64,000 bases of DNA from Arachnia propionica (GCF_003859805.1 NZ_RQZG01000001.1:475553-539552); one strand, 5' to 3'. Positions 27,486 through 38,400 are shown, counted from the stretch's first letter. Notes: generated from the sequence alone by a model not told the origin. A program made the numbers and translations.

Positions 27486-27871
27486 ATGTTGCCTGCCCTC
27501 CTCGTGTCCGATGCTGCCTCCCTCTTCGGCAACGCAGCGATCGCCGTCGTGCTTCCCTGGCTGGTGCTGGAACGCACCGAGGACCCGGCCCTGGCCGGCT
27601 GCATCGTCTTCGCCCTGCTCTTCACACCGTCGGGCGCATTCTGGCTCATGGCCACGGCCATGGTCCTCGTCGGCATCGGCTCCGGTGTGCTGCATCCGGT
27701 GGCGAACGTGATGATGACCACCTCGGTGCCGGAGGACTGGGCGCGAGTGCGTGGGTGTTGGCCGTCGGCTGGGTGCTCCCCAGCCTCCACATCCTCCTGG
27801 CGCCGGGGATGCGGGGATATTTGGGACACCCCTCCCCGGAAGCCGTTGACGATGAGGCAACGCTAGCCTGA
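27486..27871 (+). pseudogene. MFS transporter remnant (internal deletion and frameshift)
   Basis: The first 38 residues are an MFS N-terminal helix (SDAASLFGNAAIAVVLPWLV). The next part (MATAMVLVGIGSGVLHPVANVM) corresponds to a helix from much later in such proteins, so the middle is deleted. Near 27750 the hydrophobic frame continues in another phase as VLAVGWVLPSLHILLAPGM. The whole remnant is about 125 codons against roughly 400 in an intact transporter. Confidence 0.7.
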
Positions 27872-27875
27872 GGAC

Positions 27876-28673
27876 ATGAACAAGGAGTCACTTCCCTTCT
27901 CCGACCGACCAGCGGAGAACGCACCGGGCCACTGGGTGCTCGCCCGTGCCGGCAAGAAGGTGCTGCGGCCGGGTGGCCTCGGCCTGACCCGTCAGTTGCT
28001 TCGGCACTGCGGGCTGAGCGGCAAGGACGTGGTGGAGCTGGCCCCCGGTCTCGGGCGCACCGCACGCGAGATCGTCGCCACCGGTCCCCGTTCCTACACC
28101 GGTGTCGATCAGGACAGCCGGGCAGCAGCCCGTGTCGAGCAGGTGGTCGCCGGCATCAAGGGCACCTGCCGTCAGGGTGATGCAGCGGCGACGGGGCTCG
28201 ACCCGGACAGCGCCGATGTCGTGATCGGTGAGGCCATGTTGACGATGCAGAGTCCCAGGGCCAAGGCCGAGATCGTCGCCGAGGCGGTGCGCGTCCTCAG
28301 GCCCGGTGGCATCTACGCGATCCACGAGTTGGGGCTGGCCCCGGATGATCTGGATCCCGAGGTGGGAACCGAGATCTCGCGGGCGCTGGCCAGGGCCATC
28401 CACGTCAACGCCCGTCCCCTGACGCTCGCCCAGTGGCGGGCGCTGCTGGAGGAGCACGGCCTGGTCGTCGAGTGGACCGAGGCCGCCCCGATGGCACTGC
28501 TGAAGATGCGGCGCAACCTTGCGGACGAGGGACCGCTCGGCGTGCTGCGCATGATGTGGAACCTCATCCGCCACCCTGATCTCCGGCGCCGCGTGCTGAG
28601 CATGCGTGCCACCTTCCGCACCTACGAGGAGCAGATGCGCGGGGTCGCCCTCGTGGCCCGCAAACCCGCCTGA
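27876..28673 (+). CDS. SAM-dependent class I methyltransferase
   Basis: This 265-residue protein has the SAM-binding motif I VVELAPGLGRTAREIVATG, then the acidic post-I residue in YTGVDQD. DSADVVIGEAMLTMQ is in the motif IV position, and RVLRPGGIYAIHELG is motif V/VI. The substrate is unknown. The C-terminus contains a basic helix. The cupin gene follows 20 bases downstream, so the two are likely co-transcribed. Confidence 0.85.
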   Translation: MNKESLPFSDRPAENAPGHWVLARAGKKVLRPGGLGLTRQLLRHCGLSGKDVVELAPGLGRTAREIVATGPRSYTGVDQDSRAAARVEQVVAGIKGTCRQGDAAATGLDPDSADVVIGEAMLTMQSPRAKAEIVAEAVRVLRPGGIYAIHELGLAPDDLDPEVGTEISRALARAIHVNARPLTLAQWRALLEEHGLVVEWTEAAPMALLKMRRNLADEGPLGVLRMMWNLIRHPDLRRRVLSMRATFRTYEEQMRGVALVARKPA

Positions 28674-28693
28674 CCACCAACCCAGGAGACATC

Positions 28694-29035
28694 ATGACCG
28701 AGAACCTCACCCTCAGCGTCGTCAAGGACGTCGCGTCCCTGATCCAGATCAACGATGCCGCGACGGTGTCGCGCACCGTCATGAGGGCGGAGAGCTGCCG
28801 CGCCGTACTGTTCGCCTTCGACAAGGGCGAGAAGTTGAGCGAGCACACCGCTGCCATCCCCGTCGCCCTGCAGACCCTGGAGGGCAGACTGCTCATCGAG
28901 GCCGATGGTCAGGCCGTGGAGCTGGTGCCGGGAGACCTCATGCACTTCGGCACCCGCCTGCCCCACGCCGTGACGGCACTCGAGCCCAGCAAGCTGCTGC
29001 TGCTCATGCTCGATCCACGCGAGTCGGCCTCCTGA
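28694..29035 (+). CDS. Cupin domain protein
   Basis: This 113-residue single-domain cupin has the two sheet motifs SEHTAAIPVALQTLEGRLLIE and LVPGDLMHFGTRLPHAV. Possible metal ligands (His, Glu and a second His) are visible. The ligand is unknown. It probably belongs with the upstream methyltransferase. The 3' end overlaps the convergent MMPL gene by 32 bases. Confidence 0.82.
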   Translation: MTENLTLSVVKDVASLIQINDAATVSRTVMRAESCRAVLFAFDKGEKLSEHTAAIPVALQTLEGRLLIEADGQAVELVPGDLMHFGTRLPHAVTALEPSKLLLLMLDPRESAS

Positions 29036-31094
29036 GCCAGGCCGGGGCCCACCAGTTGGCAGCCCCGGCCAGCTTCATGAGGGTGGGCACCAGCACGATG
29101 CGGATGAGGGTGGCGTCCACGACGATGATGGTCGCCACCCCCACCGCGAGCATCTTGAGGTACATCACCGACGAGGTGGCGTAGACCGCGAAGGAGAGGG
29201 CGAGCACCAGCGCGGCCGAGGTCACGACGGGACCGCTGCGTTCCAACCCTGCGGCGATGCTCGCCTCCATGTCCCGGGTGCGCTGCCACTCCTGACGGAT
29301 CCGTGCCACGAGGAAGACCTCGTAGTCCATGGACATCCCGAAGGCGATGCAGAACATGAGGATGGGGAAGGTGGCCTCCAGGGTGCCGTCGCTGGTGAAC
29401 CCCAGCGGCCCTGCCAGATGGCCCTCCTGGAAGCCCCACACCAGCACCCCGAACATCACGGCCATGCTCAGCGCGTTGAGCAGCACAGCCTTGGTGGGCA
29501 CCAGCAGGCTGCTGGTCATCACGGCGATGAGCACCCAGGTGACCACCAGGATGAGGGTCACCACCCCGGGAACAGCGCTGAGCAGCGCCTGCTGGAAGTC
29601 CTCGAGCTCCGCCGGGTAGCCCCCGATGGTGACCGGTCCGGGAGCGGGCACCTCCCGGACCCCTTGCAGTACCGCTGCATAACCATGGTCATCCGTCTCC
29701 GGGGTGACCTGGAACCAGTCGAGGCGAGGACTGCCCTCGGCGACGCGCTCGCCATCGATGAACCGCCCGGTCCGCGAGTCGACCTGTCCCACTCCGGGCA
29801 CCTCGGACAGGGCGACGGCGTAGGCCTCGCCGACCTCGTCCCCGACAGGATCGACGGGCAGCACGTGGAGTGAGTCGATGGGTTCCTGGTCGAAGTTGGC
29901 CATGATCTGGTCCTGCACCTGGCGGCTGCTCACCTCCTGGGGCAGCACCCTCGCATCGGGCAGGCCCAGCCGAAGTCCGAGCACCGGTGAGGCGAGCAGG
30001 AGCAGCAGCGCCAGGACGGGGAGCGCGAATCGCGCGGGGCGTCTCATCATGAGCATGGCCGTGCGGTGCCAGAACCCCCTAGGGGACGCCGGGCGAGGAA
30101 CCGGGACCCGCCTGCCGAAGGCCAGCAGCGCCGCTGGGAGCAGGAACAGGGCCGCGAGCATCGAGGTCACGACGGTTCCCACCCCTGCGTAGGCGAAGGA
30201 CTGCAGGAACGGGAACGGGAAGAGCAGCAACCCCAGTAGACTGATCGCGACGATGAGTCCACTGAAGACGACGGTGCGACCCACTCCTGCTCGGAGACCG
30301 GCCACTGCCTGTCGGGGCGATGCGCCGTCGGAGCGTCTCTCCTGGAACCGGTCGATGACCAGCAGGCTGTAGTCCACACCCAGCCCGATCCCCATGACCA
30401 GGACGAGGTTCGCGGCGAAGGTGGAGATGTCCACCCACTGAGCCACCACCCCGAGCAGTGCGAGCGTCGTCACGACGGAGAAGATTCCCATGGCCAGCGT
30501 CAGTGTGGCCCCGACCACTCCACGCCGCAATGCCACGAGCAGCACGAGGACGAGGGGGAGGATGATCGCCTCGGCACGCACGAAATCGGTCCTGGCCAAG
30601 GTGGCGGCCTGCCGGAAGATCTCGTCCCCACCGCCCACCCGGGTGGTGAGGTGGACACCGTCGCGGCTGAAGGTCGGCGAGATCTCGGCCAGGGCACGGC
30701 GCCCTTCGGTGACGTCACCGGCGAGTCGCGCCGTGATGAGCGCCTGGCTGCCGTCGCGGGACCGCATCGCGGGCGAGTTCCCCTCCTCCCAGTAGGAGGA
30801 GACCTCGGCGATCTGGGGCAGGGCCCGGAGCTCCTCGGCGAGGGCGGTGGCCTCGTCGGCCACGGCGGGCGCGTCGACGTCACCGTCGGTGGCGCTGACC
30901 AGGAGCAGGAAGTGTTGCTTCCCGGTGCCGTGGTGCTCGCTCAGGACCTGTTCGACGGTGTGGGACTCGGTTCTGGGGCTCTCGAAGCGACTCAGCACCA
31001 TCCGGTCCATCGCCGCGGGCACTCCCGTGGCGGCCAAGATCGTGAGCAGCAGTGCTCCCAACAGGATCAGGCGGTGGCGCGCAGGGCGAGACAT
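29004..31094 (-). CDS. MMPL family RND transporter
   Basis: This protein has about 696 residues and two repeats of one helix, a periplasmic domain, and five helices. Characteristic RND membrane residues are in VMGIGLGVDYSLLVIDRF and FCIAFGMSMDYEVFLVARI. I chose the ATG at 31094 because AAGGA is correctly spaced from it; an ATG two codons upstream abuts the same box. MMPL proteins export lipids, siderophores or drugs. The gene sits directly downstream of a MarR gene on the same strand, with a dyad in the 95-base gap, so it is probably repressed by that MarR. Confidence 0.9.
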   Translation of the reverse strand: MSRPARHRLILLGALLLTILAATGVPAAMDRMVLSRFESPRTESHTVEQVLSEHHGTGKQHFLLLVSATDGDVDAPAVADEATALAEELRALPQIAEVSSYWEEGNSPAMRSRDGSQALITARLAGDVTEGRRALAEISPTFSRDGVHLTTRVGGGDEIFRQAATLARTDFVRAEAIILPLVLVLLVALRRGVVGATLTLAMGIFSVVTTLALLGVVAQWVDISTFAANLVLVMGIGLGVDYSLLVIDRFQERRSDGASPRQAVAGLRAGVGRTVVFSGLIVAISLLGLLLFPFPFLQSFAYAGVGTVVTSMLAALFLLPAALLAFGRRVPVPRPASPRGFWHRTAMLMMRRPARFALPVLALLLLLASPVLGLRLGLPDARVLPQEVSSRQVQDQIMANFDQEPIDSLHVLPVDPVGDEVGEAYAVALSEVPGVGQVDSRTGRFIDGERVAEGSPRLDWFQVTPETDDHGYAAVLQGVREVPAPGPVTIGGYPAELEDFQQALLSAVPGVVTLILVVTWVLIAVMTSSLLVPTKAVLLNALSMAVMFGVLVWGFQEGHLAGPLGFTSDGTLEATFPILMFCIAFGMSMDYEVFLVARIRQEWQRTRDMEASIAAGLERSGPVVTSAALVLALSFAVYATSSVMYLKMLAVGVATIIVVDATLIRIVLVPTLMKLAGAANWWAPAWLRRPTRVDRA

Positions 31095-31147
31095 CGGCAT
31101 CCTTCCGCAGGTTACGGGATGCCTGCGACACTACCCTACGAAAACAT

Positions 31148-31170
31148 GATCATCAAGGATACATATGATC
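31148..31170. promoter_or_regulatory. Candidate MarR operator before MMPL gene
   Basis: GATCAT and ATGATC flank an 11-base AT-rich spacer in the gap between the MarR stop and the MMPL start. The region is much more AT-rich than its surroundings, as expected for a promoter. Confidence 0.45.
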
Positions 31171-31189
31171 TTTGGGAGGAGATGATCTC

Positions 31190-31621
31190 TCAGGTCTCGA
31201 GCAGCTTCCCGACCAGGTCGTGCAACCGCTGACGTTCAGCGGCACTCAGCACCTCGAGGAAACGCTCCTGACCGGAACGCAGAGCCGCGAGTCCCTGCTC
31301 GAGGATCGTCCGACCGGCCTCGGTGACCACCACCACGTGCCTCCGGCGGTCCACCGTGCTGCGTTGCCGCTGTGCCAGCCCGGCCGTCTCCAGCTCGTCG
31401 ATCACCCCGACCATGACATTGGGGTCCAGCCCCAGGACAGAACTCAGCTCCCGCTGGGAGAGGGTGGGGTGTTCGGCCACGGTCACCAGCACGTTGAAGT
31501 GGCGGGGCTTGATCCCGATCTCCCACAGTCTCGCCTCCGCTTCGGCGATGGCCCGCTCCCCCACCTTGATGAGACGGTACGCAGGCCAGGTCGCCAAGGG
31601 CGAACGAGGCATCTCGGTCAC
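31190..31621 (-). CDS. MarR family transcriptional regulator
   Basis: This 143-residue winged-helix protein has LSQRELSSVLGLDPNVMVGVIDELETAGLAQRQ as recognition helix and start of wing, then RSTVDRRRHVVVVTEAG. Length and organisation are typical of MarR. It lies upstream of and on the same strand as the MMPL transporter, its likely target. Confidence 0.87.
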   Translation of the reverse strand: MTEMPRSPLATWPAYRLIKVGERAIAEAEARLWEIGIKPRHFNVLVTVAEHPTLSQRELSSVLGLDPNVMVGVIDELETAGLAQRQRSTVDRRRHVVVVTEAGRTILEQGLAALRSGQERFLEVLSAAERQRLHDLVGKLLET

Positions 31622-31691
31622 GGTGTCACCTCTCGTCGAGTCGTTCGCCTCAGCCTACGACCATGTGCGGCCCGCCCCTATACTCGCCCGC

Positions 31692-32912
31692 ATGTCTCCT
31701 TGGATCTGGTCAGGCCGAACGGCGGTTCTCCTCGGCGGCACCTCCTTCATCATCCTGTGGTTGCCGATGCTGGTCTTCCAGTACCGCCGGTGGGGATCGT
31801 GGAACCTGGCCCGGATGCTGGGCTCCCTCGCCGTCTCGTTGTACGGGGCGGCCCTGATCACCTACACCCTCCTCCCCCTGCCCGACCCGGAAGCACTGGA
31901 CTGCGCGCCCGGGGCACGAACCCCCCAGCTGACCCCGTTCCGCATGATCGGCGACATCGAGGCCGTGCTGGAGAGCCGGGGATCAGTCATCAGCACGATG
32001 CGCAGCTTCACCTTCCTGCAGGTGGCCTTCAACGTGCTGCTCTTCGTGCCCTGGGGCATCATCATGCGTCGGTTCCTCAGACGCGGCTTCCTGCTCACCG
32101 TCGGAACCGGTTTCATGGTCAGCCTGGCCATCGAGACCACCCAGGGCACCGGACTGTGGGGAATCTACCCCTGCGCCTACCGCCTGGCCGATGTGGACGA
32201 CCTCATCACCAACACCGGCGGGGCCCTGCTCGGTGCACTCATCGCGCCGCTGGTGCTGTGGTGGATGCCCGATGCCGCCACCCTGGCGAAGAAGCGGTTG
32301 GAGCCCCGCCCGGTCACGGCCATCCGCCGCTGGACCGGACAGCTCCTCGATGTCGTGATCTTCCTCCTGACGGCCGGGACGCTGCAGATCGTGACGGTGA
32401 TCGTCGCCGCCCTGCTCGGGTGGGCCCCAGGCAGCAGCCGGGTGCTGACCCTCCAGACCACCGCCGAGATCATCGCCTGGCTGATGGTGTTCGTCGTTCC
32501 CGCATGGAGTCACCTGGGAGCCTCCTTCGGGCAGGCCGCGGTGTGGCTCACCCCGATGTGGACCAACCGTCACGGGGTCCGCGGTCATGGCCCTCGCTGG
32601 TTGAGACTGCTGCGTGCCAACGTCGTGGCGCTGCCCTGCCTGGTCTGGTCGTTGTGGTGGTCATGGGGGAAGACCCCGTTCCCCGAGATGGTGTGGCTGG
32701 CCCTTGCGGTGGCTGCCGTGGTACTGGTGCCCTTCACCCGGACCAGGCGGGGTCTCAGCGGCTGGGTGACACGGGCCGAGTTCGTCGACATCCGCACCCT
32801 CGACGACGTCGCGGTGCGCAGGGACCGGGGTGGTTTCCGTCAGGACACCCAGGCCGCCAGTGCCACGAGCAAGGTCAACGGCACCGTCACCAGGGCCAAC
32901 CCCAGACCGTAG
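31692..32912 (+). CDS. VanZ-like plus RDD-like membrane protein
   Basis: This 406-residue membrane protein has an N-terminal VanZ-like domain (residues 1-200). YTLLPLP, TPFRMIGDIEA, NVLLFVPWGIIMRR and a DVDDLITNTGGALLGALIAP segment fit the VanZ pattern. The C-terminal part, from about residue 215, has further helices similar to RDD proteins. VanZ family members affect teicoplanin or antimicrobial-peptide sensitivity, but most homologues are uncharacterised. The 3' end overlaps the convergent DUF218 gene by 73 bases. Confidence 0.82.
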   Translation: MSPWIWSGRTAVLLGGTSFIILWLPMLVFQYRRWGSWNLARMLGSLAVSLYGAALITYTLLPLPDPEALDCAPGARTPQLTPFRMIGDIEAVLESRGSVISTMRSFTFLQVAFNVLLFVPWGIIMRRFLRRGFLLTVGTGFMVSLAIETTQGTGLWGIYPCAYRLADVDDLITNTGGALLGALIAPLVLWWMPDAATLAKKRLEPRPVTAIRRWTGQLLDVVIFLLTAGTLQIVTVIVAALLGWAPGSSRVLTLQTTAEIIAWLMVFVVPAWSHLGASFGQAAVWLTPMWTNRHGVRGHGPRWLRLLRANVVALPCLVWSLWWSWGKTPFPEMVWLALAVAAVVLVPFTRTRRGLSGWVTRAEFVDIRTLDDVAVRRDRGGFRQDTQAASATSKVNGTVTRANPRP

Positions 32913-33874
32913 GCCTTGGGCGAGTTCCGCACCACCGCGACGAACTCCCGAAGCATGGCACTCGGCCAGTAGTACCAGGCGGTCCGTGCGCCGAGCACCT
33001 GGATGCTCGTCCCCAGGTCCCGGGCCAACAGGGCCGCCCGCATCGCGTGGTAGTTGCTGGTGACCGCGAGCCCGGTTGCCCCTGGACCCAGTCGCGGTTC
33101 GGCCCGGACCAGATCGGTCGACATCTGGAAGTTCTCCCGGGTCGTCGTGGAGTGGTCCTCCAGCACCAGGGCCGATTCCGGGACTCCTTGTTCCACGGCG
33201 TAGGCCGCCATTGCGCTGGCCTCACTGACGGGCTCGTCCGGACCCTGCCCACCACTCATCAGCAGCAGTGGACGGCGCCCGGCCTCGACCTCGCTCCGCC
33301 ACACCCCGAGTGCCCGGTCGATGCGTCCGGCGAGCAGCGGGGTGACCTTCCCGGAACGGACCCCGGCACCCAGCACCATGATGAAGTCCGGCTGGACCCT
33401 CCGCACGATCCGTTGGTAGAGCCAGGAGTAGCCGACGAAGCAGAAGAACATCAGGGCCACCCAGCCGGTGGCGAGCATGGTGAGGGCCACTGCTGGGAAG
33501 GCACGACGGTCACCGATGATCACGACACCGACGCAGAAGACCATGGCGACGACGAGCCCGACGCCTGCCAGCAGGGACAGGGAGTTCGCCAGGGAGAACC
33601 GTTCCTTGCGGAGCATGATGAGTCCGTTGAGGATCAGGAACCCGGCCAGCCCGATGGCCATCAGCGGGGACAGGACGAGCAGGAAGAGCAGACCCGCCAG
33701 TGGTGTCGAGAAACCGAGCATCGCCATCGCCTGGATGGCGAGCAGCACGGTGGCGAGGACCCATCCTGCGTTCGCGATCCGGCGCGGCTCCTGCCGGATG
33801 CGTCGCCATGTCGCCCATCCGACGAGGAAGAGGGCTCCCAACAGCAGAAGACCGATCAAGGTGGTTCCAGTCAC
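32840..33874 (-). CDS. YdcF/SanA-type DUF218 membrane protein
   Basis: This 344-residue protein has about five N-terminal helices, followed from residue 165 by a DUF218 domain (DFIMVLGAGVRSGKVTPLLAGRID, LLMSGGQGPDEPVSEASAM, DHSTTTRENFQMS, AVTSNYHAMRAALLAR). A C-terminal helix closes the protein. DUF218 proteins such as SanA and ElyC are linked to envelope integrity and possibly polyprenyl-phosphate metabolism. The adjacent convergent VanZ-like gene points to an envelope theme. Confidence 0.85.
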   Translation of the reverse strand: MTGTTLIGLLLLGALFLVGWATWRRIRQEPRRIANAGWVLATVLLAIQAMAMLGFSTPLAGLLFLLVLSPLMAIGLAGFLILNGLIMLRKERFSLANSLSLLAGVGLVVAMVFCVGVVIIGDRRAFPAVALTMLATGWVALMFFCFVGYSWLYQRIVRRVQPDFIMVLGAGVRSGKVTPLLAGRIDRALGVWRSEVEAGRRPLLLMSGGQGPDEPVSEASAMAAYAVEQGVPESALVLEDHSTTTRENFQMSTDLVRAEPRLGPGATGLAVTSNYHAMRAALLARDLGTSIQVLGARTAWYYWPSAMLREFVAVVRNSPKAYGLGLALVTVPLTLLVALAAWVS

Positions 33875-34067
33875 GGGAGCACGATAGCCGTGATCCCGGG
33901 CCGGAGATCACGGCGGAGCCATACCTGCGGGCAGGTTCAGGGTGTCTCCAGGACCACCGCAGCAGGCAGGTCGGTCCCGAGTGACAGGATTCCCTCCGGT
34001 GCGCCGGACCCGGGTCTGACACCCGGAGATCCGCTCCCCCACCGCCTGCTGTGATAGGAATCCGCTC

Positions 34068-35433
34068 ATGAGTGACTTCCCGCCCAGCAGCCAAGTCCTG
34101 GTGGAACAGTTGGCCGAGGTGACGAACGCGGGTGGGGATGTCGACCAACTGATCCTCTCGTGGACGGCTCGGACCCTGATCGAGGTGGATGCCGCGGCAC
34201 GGGGTCGGCGGTTCACGTGGCCTCACCATCGACGGTTGCCTCCTCACGAGGTGCCGCTGCTGAGCATGACCCACGACGGTCACCGTCGTGAGGCAGCGGT
34301 CCAGATGCTGTCCTCACGGTCGGGAGTCGCATCGGATCGGTTGCTGGCCCTGAGGTTGGGCGACCATGTGCGGCAGGTGCGCAGGGCCGCGTGGCAGGCA
34401 CTGCTCGCCCGGCCCTTCGCCCCGCAGCTGAACGTGGTGGTACCGGTGCTTGTCGCCCTGCGGGGGCGAGTGGTGTCGTCGACCGCTCTCGACGACTACG
34501 CCCGTGCCGTCGAGCCTCGGTTGGGGCATGCTCTGTGGCGCGATTTCCTGGAGCACCCGGACCCGGGCACCAGACGCTGGGCGGTCACAGAGCAGATCAC
34601 CTGCGGCATGGACCCGGCAACGGCACTGGAGCAACTCGGCAGGGAGCAGGACCTCTTGCTGGTCCGGGCGCTGGTGGAGGTCGCCGTCGGGAGACAGGAG
34701 ATCGCGCACAGCCTGTTGAGTGGGCGGACGGCCATCGGGCGACGGCGTGCCCTGGAGGTCCTCCGGGCCTCCGCACTGTCCGTCGCACAGATCGAGCAGC
34801 GGCTGCTCGATCGTTCCTCGATGGTGCGGCGGATGGCGGTTTTCCGGGCGAAGGACGTGGGAGTCGATGCAAGAACCTGGTACCGCGAACGCTGGACGGT
34901 ATGCCAGGACCCGCGTGCCCTGGCCGGTCTGCTGGACTGCGGGGACACGATCCCCAAGGAGGAGGTGCACGTCCTGATGGGCTCGGGGGGCCTCCGGGCT
35001 CCAGCGCCTCGGGGTGCGGTTCCTGGCACGGCTGGGTGTGGAGCGTGACGATCTGCCCTCGCTGTGGGGTCTTCTCGACGGCCCGACCGCTTCACAGGTG
35101 GTCCGCACCCTGGCACGGTCGTCCTGCTGGGGATGGGCGGATGTGGCTGACAGGTGGGAGTCCGCCGACGAGCGGCTGCGCCGTCGGCTGTGGCGGTTGC
35201 TGTCCAGCCGTGGCGGCTGGGACGAGGTGCGCGCCCACCTGCTGGCCGCCGCCGATCCACGCGTCGCAGCTCTGGGGCGGTCAGGCCTCGACTCCTGGGT
35301 CCTGCACCGGGCCAGCCGGATGTACCGCTGGCCCACCCCGGAGCAGCGCGCCCACATCGTCGCTCTGCTGGAGACAGCCGACATCCCGACGTCGCAGCAG
35401 GAGCGAATCCACTTCGGGGTGGGGCTCGACTGA
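34068..35433 (+). pseudogene. HEAT-like repeat protein, frameshifted
   Basis: The first frame (34068-35048) encodes a helical, Leu/Ala/Arg-rich protein with HEAT-like repeats (MTHDGHRREAAVQMLSSR, LGDHVRQVRRAAWQALLAR, LLDRSSMVRRMAVFRAK). At a run of six G at 34985-34990 the protein continues in the +1 frame as ASGLQRLGVRFLARLGVERDD to 35433. Five G would restore one frame of about 455 codons. This could be a sequencing error, a phase-variable tract or a real null allele. No function is assigned. Confidence 0.7.
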
Positions 35434-35462
35434 AAATCGAACCATTGCCAGCGGATCAGGTC

Positions 35463-38400
35463 ATGAGCAGGCAGGATGATGGCATGAGGCAGGTTCCCGG
35501 GGTGAGCGACCGCAGCGACATCCTTCGCTTCTGGTGGATGCTCGAGCTGTTCAGCCGCCAGAAGCTCCCGACGGTGACCCCACACACCACTCGCCCCGAG
35601 GACCATCAGGTCATTGCGTGGCGCTCTGAAATCCCTCTCCCTTGGGATCAACTACCGCCACCGCGCCCCAAAGGGCAGACCGAACGGGTGTGGCTTCACA
35701 CGGTGTACCTGGGAACCTACGAACTCAAGGCCACTTTCGACATCCTCGGCCGTGTCTTCGGGGAGGACCCGGAGGCCAATGAGAAGCAACCCCAGGGCGA
35801 GAGCGCCTGCGCAGCACTGCTCATCGACGCCAACGGCCGTCTGCTCACTGGATCCCCCGTCCTTTCATCCGCCCTGTGGGCAACAGGGCGAGCCCATCAC
35901 CTGGGGACATCCGATCCTACGTGGATGGAGGGTTTCGAGCTGGCCCAGGAACGTTTCGGCGAAGTCATCGACACCTTCGAGGGAACACGTCGAGACGCTC
36001 ATCTGGCCGAGGAAGCCGTCCCTCACACATCTGAATCCCTGCTGCAACTGCTACGCATAGCCCACTCCTGTGCCGGGATCAATGACCTTGCTGGGCTCGC
36101 TCAGGAGGGGATCATCATCGACAGCCGGGCGTTTCCCAAGCCCAAGGAGGGCAGCACTCCCCCGGAAGTCGACTTCCTCAACAGCTTCTTCCTCGATGAT
36201 CTCGCACGGGTTCGACGAGAAGTCGCTCGCGGAAATTTCGCACCTGCTGCGGGACTATCTCACTGACGACACCGCGCTGGACGTGCATCAGAGGATCGAT
36301 GTCATCGCCCATGCCGAGGCGGTCGAGGACGGCACCCGGGTGAAGCGGATTCCCAAGGGACGCTGGCCCGCCAAACCTGAGCACGGCCTGGCTCTCAGCC
36401 AACAGTTCGCGGTCAACCGTGCCCTGCACGACCTGGCCGTGCAGGGCGGAGTCATGGGAGTCAACGGCCCGCCCGGCACAGGGAAAACCACGATGCTGCG
36501 GGACATCCTCGCGGGTAACATCGTGGAACGCGCCCGCCGTCTGGCTGAGCTGACCAGACCTTCCGACGCCTTCACGGGTGAGTTTCGTTGGAGTGACGGT
36601 GACGGCAATCGCCGGACAGTGCCCCGCCTGATCCCTGAGTTGACCGGGTTCGAGATGGTGGTGGCTTCGTCGAACAACGCCGCTGTCGAGAACGTGACGG
36701 CCGAGATTCCCGCAGAGAGCGCCATCGCTGCTCCGTGGCGGGGCAACGTCGGGTACTTCAAGGAGATCGCCTCGGAGATCCTCTATGCGAAGCCCACCGG
36801 TGCCTGGGCTCTGATCGCCGCCAAACTGGGCCGCAGGAGCAACCGTACCGATTTCCGCTCCAACTTCTGGTTCGGCGATACGGACACCAAGGACAAGCCA
36901 ACCTCCAAGAACACCCGCCCCTCCGTTCCCCGGATGCAGGAGCGTCTCAAGATGTGGCGGGACGGCGCAGACCCTCACACTCCGTGGCGTGAGGCAAGGA
37001 AGGCATTCAGGGCAGCCGAGGAACGGGTGGACTCCCTTCTGGAGCAGCGGAGCCAGGCCGAGCACAGACTGGCATCCCTCCGTGGCCTGCTCCACCAACA
37101 ACGTGACCTCCAGAACCGGCTGCAGCCACAAAGGCAGCGGGCTGAGCAGGCTCACTCGATGGCAGCTGGGCACATCTTTGATGAGCGACGGACGAAGGCC
37201 GACAGCACCCGAGCACTGGAACGACGAAACCGCCACCTTGAGACCAGACCCGGGTTCCTGGAGATCTTCTTCACTCTCGGCAAGGCCATCCGGCGGTGGC
37301 GTCGCCAACTGGAAGCACTGGATGCTCACCTGGAGCACACCGAGCAGGCACTTCAGCAGGCTCACGCCGAGGGAGAACGGCTACGCCAAGCCGCTGTGAC
37401 CGCGCAGGCAGAGGTCACGGTAACCGAGACCGAACTGGCAAGTATCGCTGCAGCTCACCACCAGCTGCTCTCCCTGTGTCACCAAGATGCCCAACGCTTC
37501 GGCAAGGCATATCCGGGACCCGCTTGGCAAGGGAGACAGCGGGAACTCCATGCACCGTGGCTCGATGCTGAGCTGGATCGTGCGCGCTCAGATCTGTTCA
37601 TCGCCGCGTTGCAACTGCATGAGGATTTCCTCGCCAATGCCGCCAGCACCATGCTGCACGGTCTACGGGCTGCCTGCGAGATCGTGGCTGGGCGTATCCC
37701 GGCCAACCTCGAACCGGAAAAGGTCCTCGCCGCATGGCAACTGTTCTTCCTCGTGGTTCCCACAGTCTCCACAACCTTCGCCTCGGCCAGTCGCATGTTC
37801 GGTGACCTCGGCCCAGAAGCCATCGGATGGCTGCTCATCGACGAAGCCGGCCAGGCGATGCCACAGCACGCTGTCGGCCTCATCTGGCGAGCACGCCGAA
37901 CCATCGCCGTCGGGGATCCACTGCAGTTGAAGCCTGTGGTGACCATCCCGGAGAAGGCCATGCGCAACATCGCGGTCACGTACACCGTGGGCAGCACGTG
38001 GCTTCCCCCGCGCGCCTCCGTCCAGACCTTGGCCGACCGGGTCACCCGACACGGCACCCTACTGGATCAGGGCGAGGATTCAGTGTGGGTGAGCGCACCG
38101 CTCAGGGTGCACCGTCGCTGCGATGACCCGATGTTCTCCTTCTGCAACCGGATCGCTTACAACGACCTCATGGTCAGCGGCGTCCACCGGGTGCTCGACG
38201 ATCCAACGAAGCCTGATCTGTTCGACAACGTTTCAGCCCCACGGATCACCCCCAGCCAGTGGATTCATGTCCCCTCCGAGACCCGAGGCACCCACCTGCA
38301 GCAGAATCAGATCGAGGAACTGCGCCGTGGGCTCGACCACCTCAGGAGCCACCAGGTTCCCTTGAAGGAGATCTTCGCCATCTCCCCGTTCCGTGCGGTG

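Noticed and set aside
31172..34054. A 960-codon plus-strand frame
   Set aside because: It crosses MarR (antisense), the VanZ-like gene (other frame) and the DUF218 gene (antisense). Real proteins with clear motifs occupy all three.
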